Below are positions 1-9,506 of a stretch of DNA of 64,000 bases, in pieces; positions within the stretch are counted from its first letter, which is position 1, and every line of letters starts with the position of its first letter. A program made the position numbers and the translations under genes. The notes below the pieces were generated by a model. The model searched no databases, was not told the origin of the DNA, and saw only the letters and a list, made by a program, of their open reading frames with translations. The DNA is from Methanospirillum sp. GTDB lineage: Archaea > Halobacteriota > Methanomicrobia > Methanomicrobiales > Methanospirillaceae. The DNA is taken from the NCBI GenBank assembly GCA_012728895.1, contig JAAYEG010000069.1, positions 1-64,000 of the forward strand. The letters are read 5' to 3'.

Positions 1-105
1 AAACCTCATGCCAGTTTGGACTATAAGGTGCCCGAAACGGTCTTCGTTGAACGATTGCCGCCGGAACGGATCTTCGGGTACGCACAGAGGTGGTTGTGTG
101 AGTGA
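1..105 (+). CDS. C-terminal end of an IS-family transposase (partial, runs off the window)
   Basis: The frame is open from base 1 to a TGA at 103-105 and encodes 34 residues. It begins KPHASLDYKVPE and continues LPPERIFGYAQRWLCE. The pattern (R/K)PHxSLxY followed by P-E is the usual C-terminal tail of DDE integrase-core transposases of the IS3/IS481 kind, and a PPERIxG ending is familiar from methanogen elements. Only the last part is visible, so whether the element is intact cannot be judged. I see no terminal inverted repeat just downstream. The family assignment is from memory of motifs and no search was run. Confidence 0.6.
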   Translation, partial: KPHASLDYKVPETVFVERLPPERIFGYAQRWLCE

Positions 106-204
106 AATGATTCCGAGATCCTACAACAGGGTGCATGAAAGAGAAGGGTTAATACCCGGATCCGCCCATGATATGCTGCAGAGCAATCTGTGAGAGTAAT
201 CCAA

Positions 205-393
205 ATGGATAACAGAAGGTATGGCGGGCCGCGTGGCGGTTCCAGAAATTTCGGTAGCAGCGGCCCGAGGGAGATGACCAAGACGATCTGTTCGGACTGT
301 GGTAAGGAATGCGAGGTCCCCTTCAAGCCCACGGAGGGTCGCCCCGTGTACTGCTTCGACTGTCTGCCGAAGCACAGGAAACCTCGCTTTTAA
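205..393 (+). CDS. small zinc-ribbon protein with two CxxC motifs
   Basis: This 62-residue protein has a Gly/Arg-rich N-terminus (about residues 3-20) and then a CSDCGKEC motif and a CFDC motif, which together can bind one zinc ion. The C-terminus is basic (KHRKPRF). Similar short 'CxxC...CxxC' proteins are common and uncharacterised in methanogens; a nucleic-acid-binding role is plausible because of the RGG-like basic tail. The ATG at 205 is preferred; an in-frame GTG at 190 would add five residues. The stop overlaps the convergent membrane-protein gene by a few bases. Function is not known. Confidence 0.7.
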   Translation: MDNRRYGGPRGGSRNFGSSGPREMTKTICSDCGKECEVPFKPTEGRPVYCFDCLPKHRKPRF

Positions 394-761
394 TCTGATT
401 TGGGAACTGCCGTTCTGGCATCTCCCCTTTTTTTCGAGAACGACCTGTTGAGCCGGTACACCAGGACCGTGAGGCTCGCCGCGAACAGGAGCTGCATGAG
501 GATATTCGGCTCGAGCTCGCTCGGGACGACGAAGAGGATGAGGGCGTAGAGCGGGGTGGTCAGGGAGACGATGTCCTTGCGGGGCTTCAGGAACGCGAGG
601 ACGGCGAGTAAAACCGACCCGACCACGCACCCCCACCCGAACCTCCCGGGTTCCTCGATCAGGCCCGCCGAGGCGAGGGCGAACGCGAGGGCGATCCCGC
701 CGAACGAAGCGAGCGGGACGCCGATCGAGAGCAGGAGATCCCGCTGCCTGTCTGATACCAT
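390..761 (-). CDS. small multi-spanning membrane protein, unknown function
   Basis: The protein has 123 residues. Hydrophobic stretches at roughly residues 8-32, 43-60, 68-82 and 87-102 predict three or four membrane helices. A polar C-terminus rich in Arg and Lys (residues about 103-123) is probably cytoplasmic. The ATG at 761 is chosen over an upstream in-frame TTG at 770. It converges on and slightly overlaps the zinc-ribbon gene. No catalytic motif is visible and I do not recognise the family. Confidence 0.6.
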   Translation of the reverse strand: MVSDRQRDLLLSIGVPLASFGGIALAFALASAGLIEEPGRFGWGCVVGSVLLAVLAFLKPRKDIVSLTTPLYALILFVVPSELEPNILMQLLFAASLTVLVYRLNRSFSKKRGDARTAVPKSD

Positions 762-795
762 ACGGCTCAAGATCTCGTCACGGGGAGAGAAAGGG

Positions 796-2079
796 TTATG
801 CGTCCCCGCTGTCGAGGCAGACGCGGTCTCCGAAGACCCCTTCGACCGTCTCGCCGAGCCGTTCGAGCAGCCCGGCCCGCTCCTGCGCCTTCTGCTCGGC
901 CACGCGCAGCAGCCCGGCGCGCTCGTCCTGCAGCGCCGCGGCGCCGTGCTCGAGCTGCCTGAGACGCCCGCCGAGCCGCTCCCGCTCGAGGGCGACCGGC
1001 GAGGCCGCTAAGCCCCGCTCGAGCGCCCTGGCCTCGCCCGTGACGCGGGCGTGCTCCTCGATCCGGGCCTCGATCGCGGCGACGATCGCGTCCGGGCCGT
1101 CCCGGATCGGGTCCCCCTCCTTGGGGGCGATCTCGCCGGCGTCGATCAGGGCCTGCACCGCCACGAGCCCGGCGCGGAGCTGCGCCGGGACGGCGTCCGC
1201 CCCGTCCCCGAGCGGGGCGTCGAGCAATCCCTGGAGATGGTGGAGCTGCGTGGCGACCTGGCGGTCGCCCTTCCGGGCGACCAGCCGCTCGGCCCGCTTG
1301 ATTACCCTGGCAAGCCCCGAGGCCTGGGCGCGGTGGGCGTCCTCGAGCGCCCGCGCCCGCTCCCGGAGTTTTTCAGCCGCCACCGTCTCTTCCGCGAGCG
1401 CAGCGGCCCCGGGGGAGGCGTCCAGCTCCGCCATGGCGGAGGCGACCCCGTCCCGCTCGCGGGCCAGGGTGTCGGCCCTGGCCGCCGCCTCCCCCGCCCG
1501 CCGCGACGCGTCCCGCTCCTCGCCCTCGAGCGCGGCGATCCGGTCGACCTGTCCCCGGAGGGCCCGGACGGCCCCGAGCGCCCGCTTCTCCTCCCCGAGC
1601 ACGTCGGTCATCCGGTTGACGGCCCGCCCGGCGACGTCCACGCTCTTCTTGACCGCCTTCATCTCCTCGGGGAGCACCGCGCGCAGGTACCGCCCCTGGC
1701 CCCGGAGGGCCGAGACCATGCACTTCAGCTGGGCCGTGGCCGCCGCGTAGAACTCGTGCGGCCCGTCGGGGAGCGGGCGGGCGAGGCACGCCTCCATCGC
1801 CCGGACGAAGGCCGGGAGGGTGGTCCTCGAGATCTGCTCCAGCTTCGGGTGGAGGGCCGCGTCCCAGTCGGCGCCCTCGAGCCGGACGAGGAGCGCCGAG
1901 AGGTCAGCGACGGCCCCCCGCACCTCGCGGCCCGGCTCCTCGAACGCGGGGCCGACGCGCGCGGCGATCGCGGCCTCCTCCCCGTCCAGGAGGCGGGGGA
2001 GGTCCGCGAGCCCGGCCGTGACCGCGGCATCCTCCTCTCTCCGCGAGAGCAGGCCCCGCAGGAACCGTATGGGGGCCAC
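796..2079 (-). CDS. long coiled-coil protein, unknown function
   Basis: The 427-residue protein is almost wholly helical and rich in Ala, Glu, Arg and Leu. Long charged heptad-like stretches at roughly residues 130-245 and 330-420 predict coiled coils. There is no signal peptide or membrane segment, so it is probably cytoplasmic and could be a scaffold or partner protein. The start is a GTG at 2079 with a GGAG about ten bases upstream. It lies only two bases beyond the stop of nadM, on the same strand, which suggests cotranscription with larB and nadM. No enzymatic motif was seen. Confidence 0.65.
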   Translation of the reverse strand: MAPIRFLRGLLSRREEDAAVTAGLADLPRLLDGEEAAIAARVGPAFEEPGREVRGAVADLSALLVRLEGADWDAALHPKLEQISRTTLPAFVRAMEACLARPLPDGPHEFYAAATAQLKCMVSALRGQGRYLRAVLPEEMKAVKKSVDVAGRAVNRMTDVLGEEKRALGAVRALRGQVDRIAALEGEERDASRRAGEAAARADTLARERDGVASAMAELDASPGAAALAEETVAAEKLRERARALEDAHRAQASGLARVIKRAERLVARKGDRQVATQLHHLQGLLDAPLGDGADAVPAQLRAGLVAVQALIDAGEIAPKEGDPIRDGPDAIVAAIEARIEEHARVTGEARALERGLAASPVALERERLGGRLRQLEHGAAALQDERAGLLRVAEQKAQERAGLLERLGETVEGVFGDRVCLDSGDA

Positions 2080-2081
2080 CG

Positions 2082-2588
2082 TCAGTCGCTCCTCGCGATC
2101 TCTCGGAGCCGCTCGACCCCGTCGATCTCGGCGATCACTTCCACGACAGCGGGAGGTACGAGGGGCTGCCAGGGTTCGTCCGCCAGGATCCGGCGCCGGA
2201 CCTCGGTCCCGCTCAGGCGGTCCCGCTCGTGCATGCTGTTCGACCGGACGCGGACCCCGGCCTCGGCGAAGAGGCGGAGAACGAGCGGGTTCGAGCTGTG
2301 GACGACCTGGAAGGGCGGGGTCATCGACTGGACGTGGGAGGCCCAGATGGCGTTCCGCCGGATGTCCTCGATCGGGATCACGTAGAACGGGACCCCGAGC
2401 CCCGCGAGCGAGCGGGTCAGCATCAGCACGCGCTCTCCGGCCGTGAAAGGGTTCTGGAGCTCGTGCGAGAGCTGGGCCGAGCCGATCCCGATCACGATCT
2501 CGTCCGCCTCGCGCGCGATCTCCTCGAGGACGGCCTGGTGGCCGTTGTGGTACGGCTGGAACCGGCCGATGTAGAAGACCCTCTTCAT
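2082..2588 (-). CDS. nadM: archaeal-type nicotinamide-nucleotide adenylyltransferase
   Basis: This 168-residue enzyme joins NMN (or nicotinate mononucleotide) to ATP to make NAD (or deamido-NAD). The nucleotidyltransferase signature [10 protein letters not shown] lies at residues 8-17 and the second signature SGTEVRRRI at 126-134. The length matches archaeal NadM. The open frame extends much further upstream, but that part is Arg/Pro-rich antisense-like sequence inside larB, so the start is the ATG at 2588. That ATG overlaps the larB stop by four bases (ATGA), a sign of translational coupling. The larB neighbour matters because LarB consumes nicotinic acid adenine dinucleotide. Confidence 0.93.
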   Translation of the reverse strand: MKRVFYIGRFQPYHNGHQAVLEEIAREADEIVIGIGSAQLSHELQNPFTAGERVLMLTRSLAGLGVPFYVIPIEDIRRNAIWASHVQSMTPPFQVVHSSNPLVLRLFAEAGVRVRSNSMHERDRLSGTEVRRRILADEPWQPLVPPAVVEVIAEIDGVERLREIARSD

Positions 2589-3361
2589 TCTCTCTGCACC
2601 CCGTTTGCGATCCTGGCCGCGAACGCGCCCGCGACGAAGCCCGCGTCGATGTTCACGACCGCGAGCACGGCGCAGGACTGGAGCATGGCGCCGAGCGCCG
2701 CCTGCCCGGCGCCCTGGAAGCCGTAGCCGGTCGAGACGGGCACCCCGATCACGGGCCGGTCGACGAGCCCGGCCACGACCGAGGGGAGGGTTCCCTCCCG
2801 GCCGGCCGCGACCACGAAGACGTCGCAGTCGAGCAGCCCCTTCAGGGCAGGGAAGAGCCGGTGGATCCCGGCCGCGCCGACATCGTAGGCGCACCGGACA
2901 TCGCAGCCCATCTCCTCGGCCACTGCCCGGGCCTCCTCGGCGACGGGGATATCCGATGTCCCGGCGGTCACGATCCCCACGGTGCCGCCGCCGGACGGCC
3001 GGGCCCGGCCGTCCGAGACCACCAGGACGCCGGCATCCATCCGTCCCTCGACGGCGAGCCCGGCCTCTGCTGCCGCCGCGCTGAGGGCCGCCGCCTGCCC
3101 CGGCGAAGCGCGGGTCACCAGGCAGCGGCCCGAGGCCCTCGCGTGGGAGACCGCGATCTCCGCGAGCTGGGAATCCGGCTTTCCCTCAGCGAGCACGGCC
3201 TCGGGAAGGCCGCATCGGAGGGGCCGCCCGAGGTCGAGCCGGGCGAGCTCCCCCACCGCCTCGAGCCGGAGCCCCTCGATCTCCCGCGCAGCCTCCTCGA
3301 GCGGGATGATCCCTGCCCGGTAGCGGTCGAGCAGTTCCCGGAGCGCCCTGTTCGCTGGCAT
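2585..3361 (-). CDS. larB: LarB-like carboxylase of nickel-pincer nucleotide cofactor synthesis
   Basis: The 258-residue protein has an N-terminal helical region (1-120) and a PurE-like AIR-carboxylase domain (about 125-250). Recognisable blocks are [30 protein letters not shown] and [11 protein letters not shown], which are the LarB versions of the PurE fold. In Lactobacillus, LarB carboxylates and hydrolyses nicotinic acid adenine dinucleotide to pyridinium-3,5-biscarboxylate mononucleotide. The ATG at 3361 is preferred to an in-frame GTG at 3370; neither has a clear ribosome-binding site, and a TATA-like TTATTTATCC lies about 30-40 bases upstream, so a leaderless or short-leader transcript is possible. 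larC and larE are not in this window. Confidence 0.88.
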   Translation of the reverse strand: MPANRALRELLDRYRAGIIPLEEAAREIEGLRLEAVGELARLDLGRPLRCGLPEAVLAEGKPDSQLAEIAVSHARASGRCLVTRASPGQAAALSAAAAEAGLAVEGRMDAGVLVVSDGRARPSGGGTVGIVTAGTSDIPVAEEARAVAEEMGCDVRCAYDVGAAGIHRLFPALKGLLDCDVFVVAAGREGTLPSVVAGLVDRPVIGVPVSTGYGFQGAGQAALGAMLQSCAVLAVVNIDAGFVAGAFAARIANGVQRE

Positions 3362-3408
3362 GATCTGCACTACAGATATGGGGGCGGGATAAATAACTGA
3401 TCCATCCG

Positions 3409-3717
3409 ATGTCGTACCTCGTCTACACCGCCTGGTTCGGGGCTGCCGTCGTCGCGTTTCTCTGGCTCCGGGACGCCCGGATCTTCTGGCGGACCGGGCT
3501 TCCCGGCTACCGGTCGGCCGCCTACCGGGGGGTGGTCTGCACGGCGCTCGCGCTCCTGGGCGTCGCGTTCACGCAGGCCTCGCGGATCGAGCTGCTGGGC
3601 CTGGGCCTGATCCTCCTGGCGCTCTATCTCCAGGGGAGGGGGGACCGGGAGAAGGTCTGGACCACGGAATCCGCCCTGGATCGCGCCACGGGAGCCGCGC
3701 CGCGGAAACAGAGATAA
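3409..3717 (+). CDS. small membrane protein, unknown function
   Basis: The 102-residue protein has three hydrophobic segments at about residues 3-20, 40-56 and 62-78 and a basic, polar tail of some 20 residues. It begins MSYLVYTAWFGAAVV. It is divergent from larB, with a shared AT-rich spacer of 47 bases, and lies 24 bases upstream of hisS on the same strand, so it may share the hisS transcript. I do not recognise the family and see no functional motif. Confidence 0.6.
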   Translation: MSYLVYTAWFGAAVVAFLWLRDARIFWRTGLPGYRSAAYRGVVCTALALLGVAFTQASRIELLGLGLILLALYLQGRGDREKVWTTESALDRATGAAPRKQR

Positions 3718-3741
3718 CGCCCGGGACCGTACCCTGTAGGG

Positions 3742-4989
3742 ATGCTGCAGCGACCGCGCGGGACGCGCGACTTCCTCCCCCACGAGATGGAGGCCCGTTC
3801 CGAGGTGGAAGGGCGGATGCGCGAGGCGGCTCGCCGGTTCGGGTACGGCCAGGTCCGGACGCCCGCCTTCGAGGAGCTCGAGCTCTTCACCCTCCGCTCG
3901 GGGCCCGGGATCGTCAACGAGATGTACTCGTTCGAGGACAAGGGGGGCAGGGCGCTCGCGCTCCGGCCCGAGCTGACGGCGCCGGCGCTCCGGCTCTTCG
4001 TGAACGAGGCCCGCGTGCTCCCGAAGCCGCTCCGCTGGTACTACGTCGACGACTGCTTCCGGTACGAGCGGCCCCAGAAGGGGCGGTACCGCCAGTTCTG
4101 GCAGTTCGGGGCCGAGCTGATCGGTGCCGACTCCGCCGCCGCCGACGCCGAGGCGGTCCTGCTCGCCGACGCCGCCCTCCGCGCGGCCGGCCTCGACTAC
4201 GAGATGAAGGTCGGGCACCTCGCCCTGCTCCGGTCCCTTCTCGCGGACCTGGACGAGGGGGCGCGCCGGAACGTGATGGCGCTCCTCGACAAGCGCGAGA
4301 TGGACGCGCTCGGAGGGGCGCTCGACGCCCTGGGGAGGGGCGACCTGCTCGGCCCGCTCCGGGAGCTCGTCTCGGCGACGACGCTCGACGAGGCGTTCGG
4401 GGTCACGGGCTCCCTCCCCGGGGAGGGGCGGCTCAGGGCGACCGCCGGGCTCCTCGAGGCGGCCGGGCTCGACTTCTCGTTCAACTTCGGGATCGTCCGG
4501 GGCCTGGATTACTACACCGGCATGGTCTTCGAGGGCTTCGCCGCGAACCTGGGGGCCGAGAACCAGGTGGTCGGCGGGGGTGCGTACCGGCTCGCCCATC
4601 TCTTCGGCGGCGAGGACACGCCCTCGGTGGGCTTCGCGATCGGGTTCGACCGCGTGATGGTCGCGCTCGGCGAGGTTCCGGTCCCGCGCCGGACCGTGGT
4701 CGCGGTCCTCTCGACCGCCGAGGGGCTGGAGGACGCGTTCCGCGCGGCCGCCGCTCTCCGGGGGGCGGGGCTCCGGGCCGAGCTCGACCTCTCGGGACGG
4801 GGGCTTGGGGCCCAGATGACCCGGGCCGCGAAGGGCGCCGACTTCGCCGTGCTGATCGGCGCCCGCGAGGCATCCGCGGGGGTCGTCGGGTTCAAAAACC
4901 TCGCGACCGGCATCCAGGAGACGCTCCCGCTCGAGGAGGCCGTCGCGCGGGCGGCCGGAAGGGAGGTGTCGGCCGCTGCCGATCGCTGA
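3742..4989 (+). CDS. hisS: histidyl-tRNA synthetase
   Basis: This 415-residue class II synthetase charges tRNA-His with histidine. The N-terminus (LQRPRGTRDFLPHEM) and motif 2 (FRYERPQKGRYRQFWQFG, about residues 105-122) are typical, and the histidine-specific loop GLDYYTGM lies at about 254-261. The last 95 residues form the anticodon-binding domain. The ATG start follows the preceding membrane-protein gene by 24 bases. Its 3' end overlaps the proposed CTG start of top6B by 14 bases, so these genes are probably co-translated. Confidence 0.95.
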   Translation: MLQRPRGTRDFLPHEMEARSEVEGRMREAARRFGYGQVRTPAFEELELFTLRSGPGIVNEMYSFEDKGGRALALRPELTAPALRLFVNEARVLPKPLRWYYVDDCFRYERPQKGRYRQFWQFGAELIGADSAAADAEAVLLADAALRAAGLDYEMKVGHLALLRSLLADLDEGARRNVMALLDKREMDALGGALDALGRGDLLGPLRELVSATTLDEAFGVTGSLPGEGRLRATAGLLEAAGLDFSFNFGIVRGLDYYTGMVFEGFAANLGAENQVVGGGAYRLAHLFGGEDTPSVGFAIGFDRVMVALGEVPVPRRTVVAVLSTAEGLEDAFRAAAALRGAGLRAELDLSGRGLGAQMTRAAKGADFAVLIGAREASAGVVGFKNLATGIQETLPLEEAVARAAGREVSAAADR

Positions 4990-6778
4990 GGACCTCGCGC
5001 GGCAGCAGCGGGCGATCTCGATCGCGGAGTTCTTCGAGAAGAACAAGCACCTGCTCGGGTTCGACTCGCCGGTCCGCGGCGTGATAACGACCGTCAAGGA
5101 GGCGGTCGACAACGCGCTCGACGCCTGCGAGGAGGCCGAGGTGCTCCCCGACATCGAGATCGCCGTGAGACGGACAGGCCCCGAGACCGTCCGGATCGCG
5201 GTCGAGGACAACGGCCCGGGGATCATGCCCGAGCACGTGCCGTTCGTCTTCGGGAAGCTCCTCTACGGCTCGCGGTTCCACCAGATCCGGCAGAGCCGGG
5301 GACAGCAGGGGATCGGGATCTCGGCGGCCGTGCTCTACGCCCAGCTGACGACCGGGCTCCCGACCGTGGTGACCACCCGGACCGGCGCGCGGGAGCCGGC
5401 GCACCGGTTCGAGCTCCGGATCCGGGTCGAGACCAACGAGCCCGAGGTGCTCTCCCACGAGGAGGTCGAGTGGGACCGGATCCACGGGACCCGGGTCGAG
5501 ATCGAGTTCCGCGCCTCGCTCGCGGCCAAGAAACGGCTGGTCGAGTACCTCAGGTCGACGGGCGTGGTGAACCCCCACGCGCGGCTCCGGGCCGAGATCG
5601 ACGGCGAGGAGTTCGTCTCGGAGCGGGTCGTCGACGAGGTGCTGGTCCCCCCGAAGGCCATCAAGCCCCACCCGCTGGGGATCGAGCTCGGACAGCTCGC
5701 CAGGCTGGTCGAGGGCGCGAAGGGGCCGCTCGCCCCGTTCCTGGTCGACAGGTTCGTCCGCGTCGGCGCGAAGACCGCGGACGAGATCTGCGCGGCGGCC
5801 GGGCTCGCATCGACGGCCCGGGTCGAGTCCCTCTCGGGCGACGACCTCTCCCGCCTGCTCGGGGCCCTCCAGTCGGTCCGGGTGCCCCCGCCGCCGACCA
5901 CGCAGTGCCTCTCGCCCATCGGCCAGGACCTGCTCGTCCGCGGGCTCTCGGCCGAATACCGGATGGACTTCGTCGTGGCCCGGACCCGTCCGAGCGCGGT
6001 CTACGGCGGCCACCCGTTCATGGTCGAGGCGGCGATCGGCTACGGGGGGAACCTCCCGGTCGAGGGGAGCGCGCACCTGATGCGCTTCGCGAACCGGGTC
6101 CCGCTGGTCTACCAGCAGGGGGCCTGCGCCGTGACCCGGTGCGTCGCAGAGGTGAACTGGAAGGCCTACGGCCTCTCGCAGGCCGGTCTCCCGCAGGGGC
6201 CGCTCCTGATCCTGGTCCACGTCGCCTCGACCAACGTGCCGTTCACCTCGGAGTCGAAGGACGCGATCGCGGCGATCCCCGAGATCGAGCGTGAGATCAC
6301 GCTCGCGCTCCGGGACCTGGGGCGGGACCTGAAGACGTTCATCTCGCGGCGCGACCGGACCCGGCAGGCCGAGGAGCGCGCGCGCGCGGTCTGCGCGATC
6401 CTCCCCGAGCTCGCTGCCAAGGTGGCCGAGGTGACCGAACGGCCGGTCCCGGACATCTCGCCGATCGAGGGGCAGATCATGCGGAAGGTGGTGGCCAAGA
6501 AGTGGACCCTGGGCGGCCGGGTCGGGATAGAAGTCCAGAACCACACCGGCCGGGAGCTCGCGCTCCAGGTCTACGAGCAGTCGGGAGACCCGGCCGGGGA
6601 CGCCGAGCCGGTGCCGGACTTCGCGACCGAGCTCGACGGGGTCGTGACCCGGGTCTGGCAGGTCTCGCTCCCGCCGGGCGGCGCCTGGCGCGCGGAGTAC
6701 ACGGGGTCGGGGAGCGGGACGATCGACCTCCGGGGCGTTGACGAGCACCGGAAAGTGGTGGTGGACCTGGATGTCTAG
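4976..6778 (+). CDS. top6B: DNA topoisomerase VI subunit B, with CTG start
   Basis: This is the ATPase subunit of the archaeal type IIB topoisomerase, which with Top6A passes one duplex through another. The 600-residue protein has a GHKL ATPase fold: [14 protein letters not shown] holds the catalytic Glu and Mg-binding Asn, followed by EDNGPGI and [11 protein letters not shown] transducer domain and a C-terminal immunoglobulin-like extension follow. The conserved beginning, [19 protein letters not shown], is encoded upstream of the first GTG (5081), which is the internal valine of VITTVKEAV. Reading back from 5081 there is no ATG, GTG or TTG in frame near the family start; a CTG at 4976 sits where Met belongs, with GGAGG nine bases before it. 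It overlaps hisS by 14 bases and top6A by 8. Confidence 0.93.
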   Translation: MPIAEDLARQQRAISIAEFFEKNKHLLGFDSPVRGVITTVKEAVDNALDACEEAEVLPDIEIAVRRTGPETVRIAVEDNGPGIMPEHVPFVFGKLLYGSRFHQIRQSRGQQGIGISAAVLYAQLTTGLPTVVTTRTGAREPAHRFELRIRVETNEPEVLSHEEVEWDRIHGTRVEIEFRASLAAKKRLVEYLRSTGVVNPHARLRAEIDGEEFVSERVVDEVLVPPKAIKPHPLGIELGQLARLVEGAKGPLAPFLVDRFVRVGAKTADEICAAAGLASTARVESLSGDDLSRLLGALQSVRVPPPPTTQCLSPIGQDLLVRGLSAEYRMDFVVARTRPSAVYGGHPFMVEAAIGYGGNLPVEGSAHLMRFANRVPLVYQQGACAVTRCVAEVNWKAYGLSQAGLPQGPLLILVHVASTNVPFTSESKDAIAAIPEIEREITLALRDLGRDLKTFISRRDRTRQAEERARAVCAILPELAAKVAEVTERPVPDISPIEGQIMRKVVAKKWTLGGRVGIEVQNHTGRELALQVYEQSGDPAGDAEPVPDFATELDGVVTRVWQVSLPPGGAWRAEYTGSGSGTIDLRGVDEHRKVVVDLDV

Positions 6779-7859
6779 GAACGACCTCGACGCGCGGGCG
6801 CGGGCGGAGCTGCTCCGGATCGCGGAGGCCTGGTACGACCAGATGCACGGCGGCGAGGTGCCGTCGATCGCGCTCCCGACCAGGACCAAGCAGAACATCG
6901 AGTACGACGACGAGTCCGAGGTCTGGAAGTACGGCGAGAAAGAGTCGCTCCGTTCCGCCCACACGGCGAAGTCGGCGCTCCACCTCCTGAAGATGGCCTG
7001 GGTGATCGGCTTTCTCAAGCAGCAGCTCGCCGAGAACCGGTCGTCGACCCTGAGAGAGCTCTACTACATCTCGGAGGGCTGGAAACGGGCGAAGTTCGGG
7101 GCGCAGGAGGAGTCGAACCTCCTGATCGAGGACCTGGAGATCCTGACCGCGCTCCAGCGCGAGGCCTTCCACCTCCGGCCCGAGGAGGACGGCGCGACGA
7201 TCTTCGGTCCGCTCCGGATCCGGGAGGCGACCCGGCGCGGCCCGCGCGAGATCCACTGCCGGGACGATGTCGGCGAGGCGGGTTACGCCATCCCGAACAC
7301 CGTCGAGGGGCTGGAATTCCTCGAGCACGACGCGAGCATGGTGGTCGCCGTCGAGACGGGCGGCATGTACGCCCGGCTCCAGGAGAACGGCTTCGACGAG
7401 GAGCACCGGGCGATCCTGGTCCACCTGAAGGGACAGCCGGCCCGCTCGACGAGGCGGGTGCTGCACATGCTGAGCGACCGGTTCGACCTCCCCGTGACGG
7501 TCTTCACCGACGGCGACCCCTGGTCCTACCGGATCTTCGCCTCGGTCGCCTACGGCTCGATCAAGGCGGCGCACATGTCCGAGCTCCTCGCCACGCCGCG
7601 GGCGCAGTTCATCGGGGTCCAGCCGACCGACATCGCCGATTACCAGCTGCCGTCCGACAAGCTGACGGACAGGGACGTGCAGGCCCTGAAGGCCGAGCTG
7701 ACCGACCCGCGGTTCGACACCGATTACTGGCGCCTCCAGATCAGACGGCAGCTCGAGCTGGGGCTCAAGACCGAGCAGCAGGCCTTCGCGGCGCGGGGGC
7801 TCGACTTCGTGACGAGGGAGTACCTCCCGGCGCGGCTGACCGAGATGGGCGTGCTCTAG
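6771..7859 (+). CDS. top6A: DNA topoisomerase VI subunit A
   Basis: This 362-residue subunit is the Spo11-like DNA-cleaving half of topoisomerase VI. A winged-helix CAP domain carries [14 protein letters not shown], with the paired tyrosines at residues 98-99, one of them the catalytic nucleophile. The Toprim domain follows, with the acidic residues of [12 protein letters not shown] and [10 protein letters not shown]. The ATG at 6771 overlaps the last eight bases of top6B; an in-frame ATG 33 bases upstream would add residues unlike the family. The 3' end overlaps by four bases the convergent sugar-epimerase gene. Confidence 0.96.
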   Translation: MSRNDLDARARAELLRIAEAWYDQMHGGEVPSIALPTRTKQNIEYDDESEVWKYGEKESLRSAHTAKSALHLLKMAWVIGFLKQQLAENRSSTLRELYYISEGWKRAKFGAQEESNLLIEDLEILTALQREAFHLRPEEDGATIFGPLRIREATRRGPREIHCRDDVGEAGYAIPNTVEGLEFLEHDASMVVAVETGGMYARLQENGFDEEHRAILVHLKGQPARSTRRVLHMLSDRFDLPVTVFTDGDPWSYRIFASVAYGSIKAAHMSELLATPRAQFIGVQPTDIADYQLPSDKLTDRDVQALKAELTDPRFDTDYWRLQIRRQLELGLKTEQQAFAARGLDFVTREYLPARLTEMGVL

Positions 7860-8797
7860 CCGCCTCGCCGGCCCCGCGCGTGCGCGACCATGTCGCGGAT
7901 CGAGGTCTCGAGCGCGATCGCCGGCGCCCAGCCGACCGTCTCCCTGATCCGGGAGGTGTCGGCGGCCTGCGACGGGACGGGGTCGGGCGGGATCTCGTCC
8001 GGGAGGCGGACCGGGAGCTCGGTTCCGACGGCGCGCCCGGCGATCTCGAGGACCTCGCCCACCGAGCGCGCCGAACCCGAGCCGACGTTGAACATCCGCC
8101 CCGCGATCCGGTCGTCGAACCCGTCCGCCAGGAGGAGCCGCAGGTACGCCGCGACCGCGTCCCGGACGTCGACGAAGTCCCGGCGCGAGCCGAGCCCGGC
8201 GAGCTCGACCTCCTCCCGGCGGTGTTCCGCGACCTCGAGCGCCTGGGCCACGATCCGGCCGCAGACGTAGCTTTCGGGCTGGCCCGGCCCGACCAGGTTG
8301 AACGGGACCGCGACCGCGACGGGGAGGCGGCAGACCGCGTGGTACCGGAGTGCGAGCAGCGCCTGCGCCGCCTTGCTCACCCCGTACGGGCCGGCGGGGC
8401 GGAGCGGGGCCGTCTCGGGGACGGGGGCCTCGCCGGCGAAGCCGTACGCGGACGAGGAGCCGACCACCAGGACGCGGGCCGACGGGGCCTCCGCGACGAC
8501 CGCGTCCAGGAGGTTCCCGGTCCCGGCGACGTTCACCTCGAGCAGGTCCCGGAGAGGGCCGGCGTTCAGCCCGGCGAGGTGGAGCACGGCACCGGGAGCG
8601 GCTTCGCGGACCATCCGAACGGTCGCGCCGGCGTCCGTCAGGTCCCCCCGGACGGGGGTGACGCCCGTGCCGGGCGTGCCCTGCGGGATCGTCCGGAACG
8701 CCGTGACGACCTCCGGGCAGGGGCACCCGGGCTCGGCGAGCCGGAGGAGCAGGTGGCGCCCGGTGAAGCCCGAGGCGCCGGTGACGAGGAGCCTCAT
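7856..8797 (-). CDS. NAD(P)-dependent sugar-nucleotide epimerase/reductase (Rmd-like)
   Basis: The 313-residue protein is an extended short-chain dehydrogenase. The N-terminal nucleotide-binding motif is [10 protein letters not shown] (residues 6-15), and the catalytic Tyr-x-x-x-Lys is YGVSK in [10 protein letters not shown]. The block [14 protein letters not shown] resembles GDP-6-deoxy-mannose reductase (Rmd) enzymes, which make GDP-rhamnose. It is the last gene of the minus-strand glycan run: its ATG overlaps the stop of the nucleotidyltransferase upstream by four bases. The exact substrate cannot be decided from sequence alone; GDP- or dTDP-sugars are both possible. Confidence 0.85.
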   Translation of the reverse strand: MRLLVTGASGFTGRHLLLRLAEPGCPCPEVVTAFRTIPQGTPGTGVTPVRGDLTDAGATVRMVREAAPGAVLHLAGLNAGPLRDLLEVNVAGTGNLLDAVVAEAPSARVLVVGSSSAYGFAGEAPVPETAPLRPAGPYGVSKAAQALLALRYHAVCRLPVAVAVPFNLVGPGQPESYVCGRIVAQALEVAEHRREEVELAGLGSRRDFVDVRDAVAAYLRLLLADGFDDRIAGRMFNVGSGSARSVGEVLEIAGRAVGTELPVRLPDEIPPDPVPSQAADTSRIRETVGWAPAIALETSIRDMVAHARGRRGG

Positions 8798-9498
8798 CCC
8801 AGGAACCGGTCCCGGTGCTCCTCGAACTCCCGGATCGAGCGCTCGTAGTCGTCGGGCCGCCCGATGTCGAGCCAGTAGCCCTCGAACGGGTAGCTGCAGA
8901 CCGCCTCGTGCGCGCCCGTGAGCGCGTACATCAGGTCGTCGAACCCGAACGGCCCCGTCTCCGGGATGTAGCGGAAGACCTCGCGCTCCAGGACGTAGAT
9001 CCCCATGCTGACGTCGAAGTGGTAGACCGGCTTCTCGCGGAACCCGGTGATCCGGTTCTCATGGTCGCGCTCCAGGACCCCGAAGTCGATCACGGCGTCG
9101 CGCCGGTAGGTGGCGATGGTCGCGAGCGCCCCCCGCTCGCGGTGGTAGTCGAAGAGGGCCCGGTAGTCGAGGTCGGTCAGGATGTCGCCGTTCATCACCA
9201 GGAAGGTCTCCTCGAGGCCGTCGATCAGCCGGAGGGGGGCGATCGTGCCGAGCGGCTCCTCCTCGTGGCTGTAGCGGACCGGGACGTCGAGCCCGGGGCT
9301 TCCCTCCAGGTAGGCCTGGATCAGACCGTGGAGATACCCGGTGGAGATCACCACGTCGTCGAACCCGGCCCGCCGGAGCTGGCGGAGGATCACCTCCAGG
9401 ATCGGGTGGTCCCCGATCGGCATCAGGGGCTTGGGGAGGACGGTGGTGTAGGGGTAGAGCCGCCGGCCCCGCCCGCCGGCCAGGACGATCGCCTGCAT
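8794..9498 (-). CDS. NDP-sugar pyrophosphorylase (nucleotidyltransferase)
   Basis: The 234-residue protein activates a sugar 1-phosphate with a nucleoside triphosphate. The diagnostic N-terminal signature AIVLAGGRGRRLYPYT (residues 3-18) is followed by LPKPLMPIGDHPILE and an acidic metal-site region FLVMNGDILTDLD. It is a single-domain enzyme without a hexapeptide tail, similar to mannose-1-phosphate guanylyltransferase and RmlA-type enzymes. Position between a LegB-like dehydratase and an Rmd-like reductase suggests the three make one nucleotide deoxysugar. The nucleotide specificity is unknown. Confidence 0.88.
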   Translation of the reverse strand: MQAIVLAGGRGRRLYPYTTVLPKPLMPIGDHPILEVILRQLRRAGFDDVVISTGYLHGLIQAYLEGSPGLDVPVRYSHEEEPLGTIAPLRLIDGLEETFLVMNGDILTDLDYRALFDYHRERGALATIATYRRDAVIDFGVLERDHENRITGFREKPVYHFDVSMGIYVLEREVFRYIPETGPFGFDDLMYALTGAHEAVCSYPFEGYWLDIGRPDDYERSIREFEEHRDRFLG

Positions 9499-9506
9499 CC
9501 GGCTAC

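Noticed and set aside
2589-2894. N-terminal extension of nadM to 270 residues
   Set aside because: The added part is Arg/Gly-rich, lies entirely inside larB, and the family begins at [10 protein letters not shown]; the ATGA overlap supports 2588.
5081-5083. GTG 5081 as the start of top6B
   Set aside because: It would delete about 35 conserved residues, including [19 protein letters not shown].
4892-7018. Minus-strand open frame of about 700 residues opposite top6B
   Set aside because: Composition is typical of an antisense shadow; top6B and top6A on the plus strand have all family motifs.
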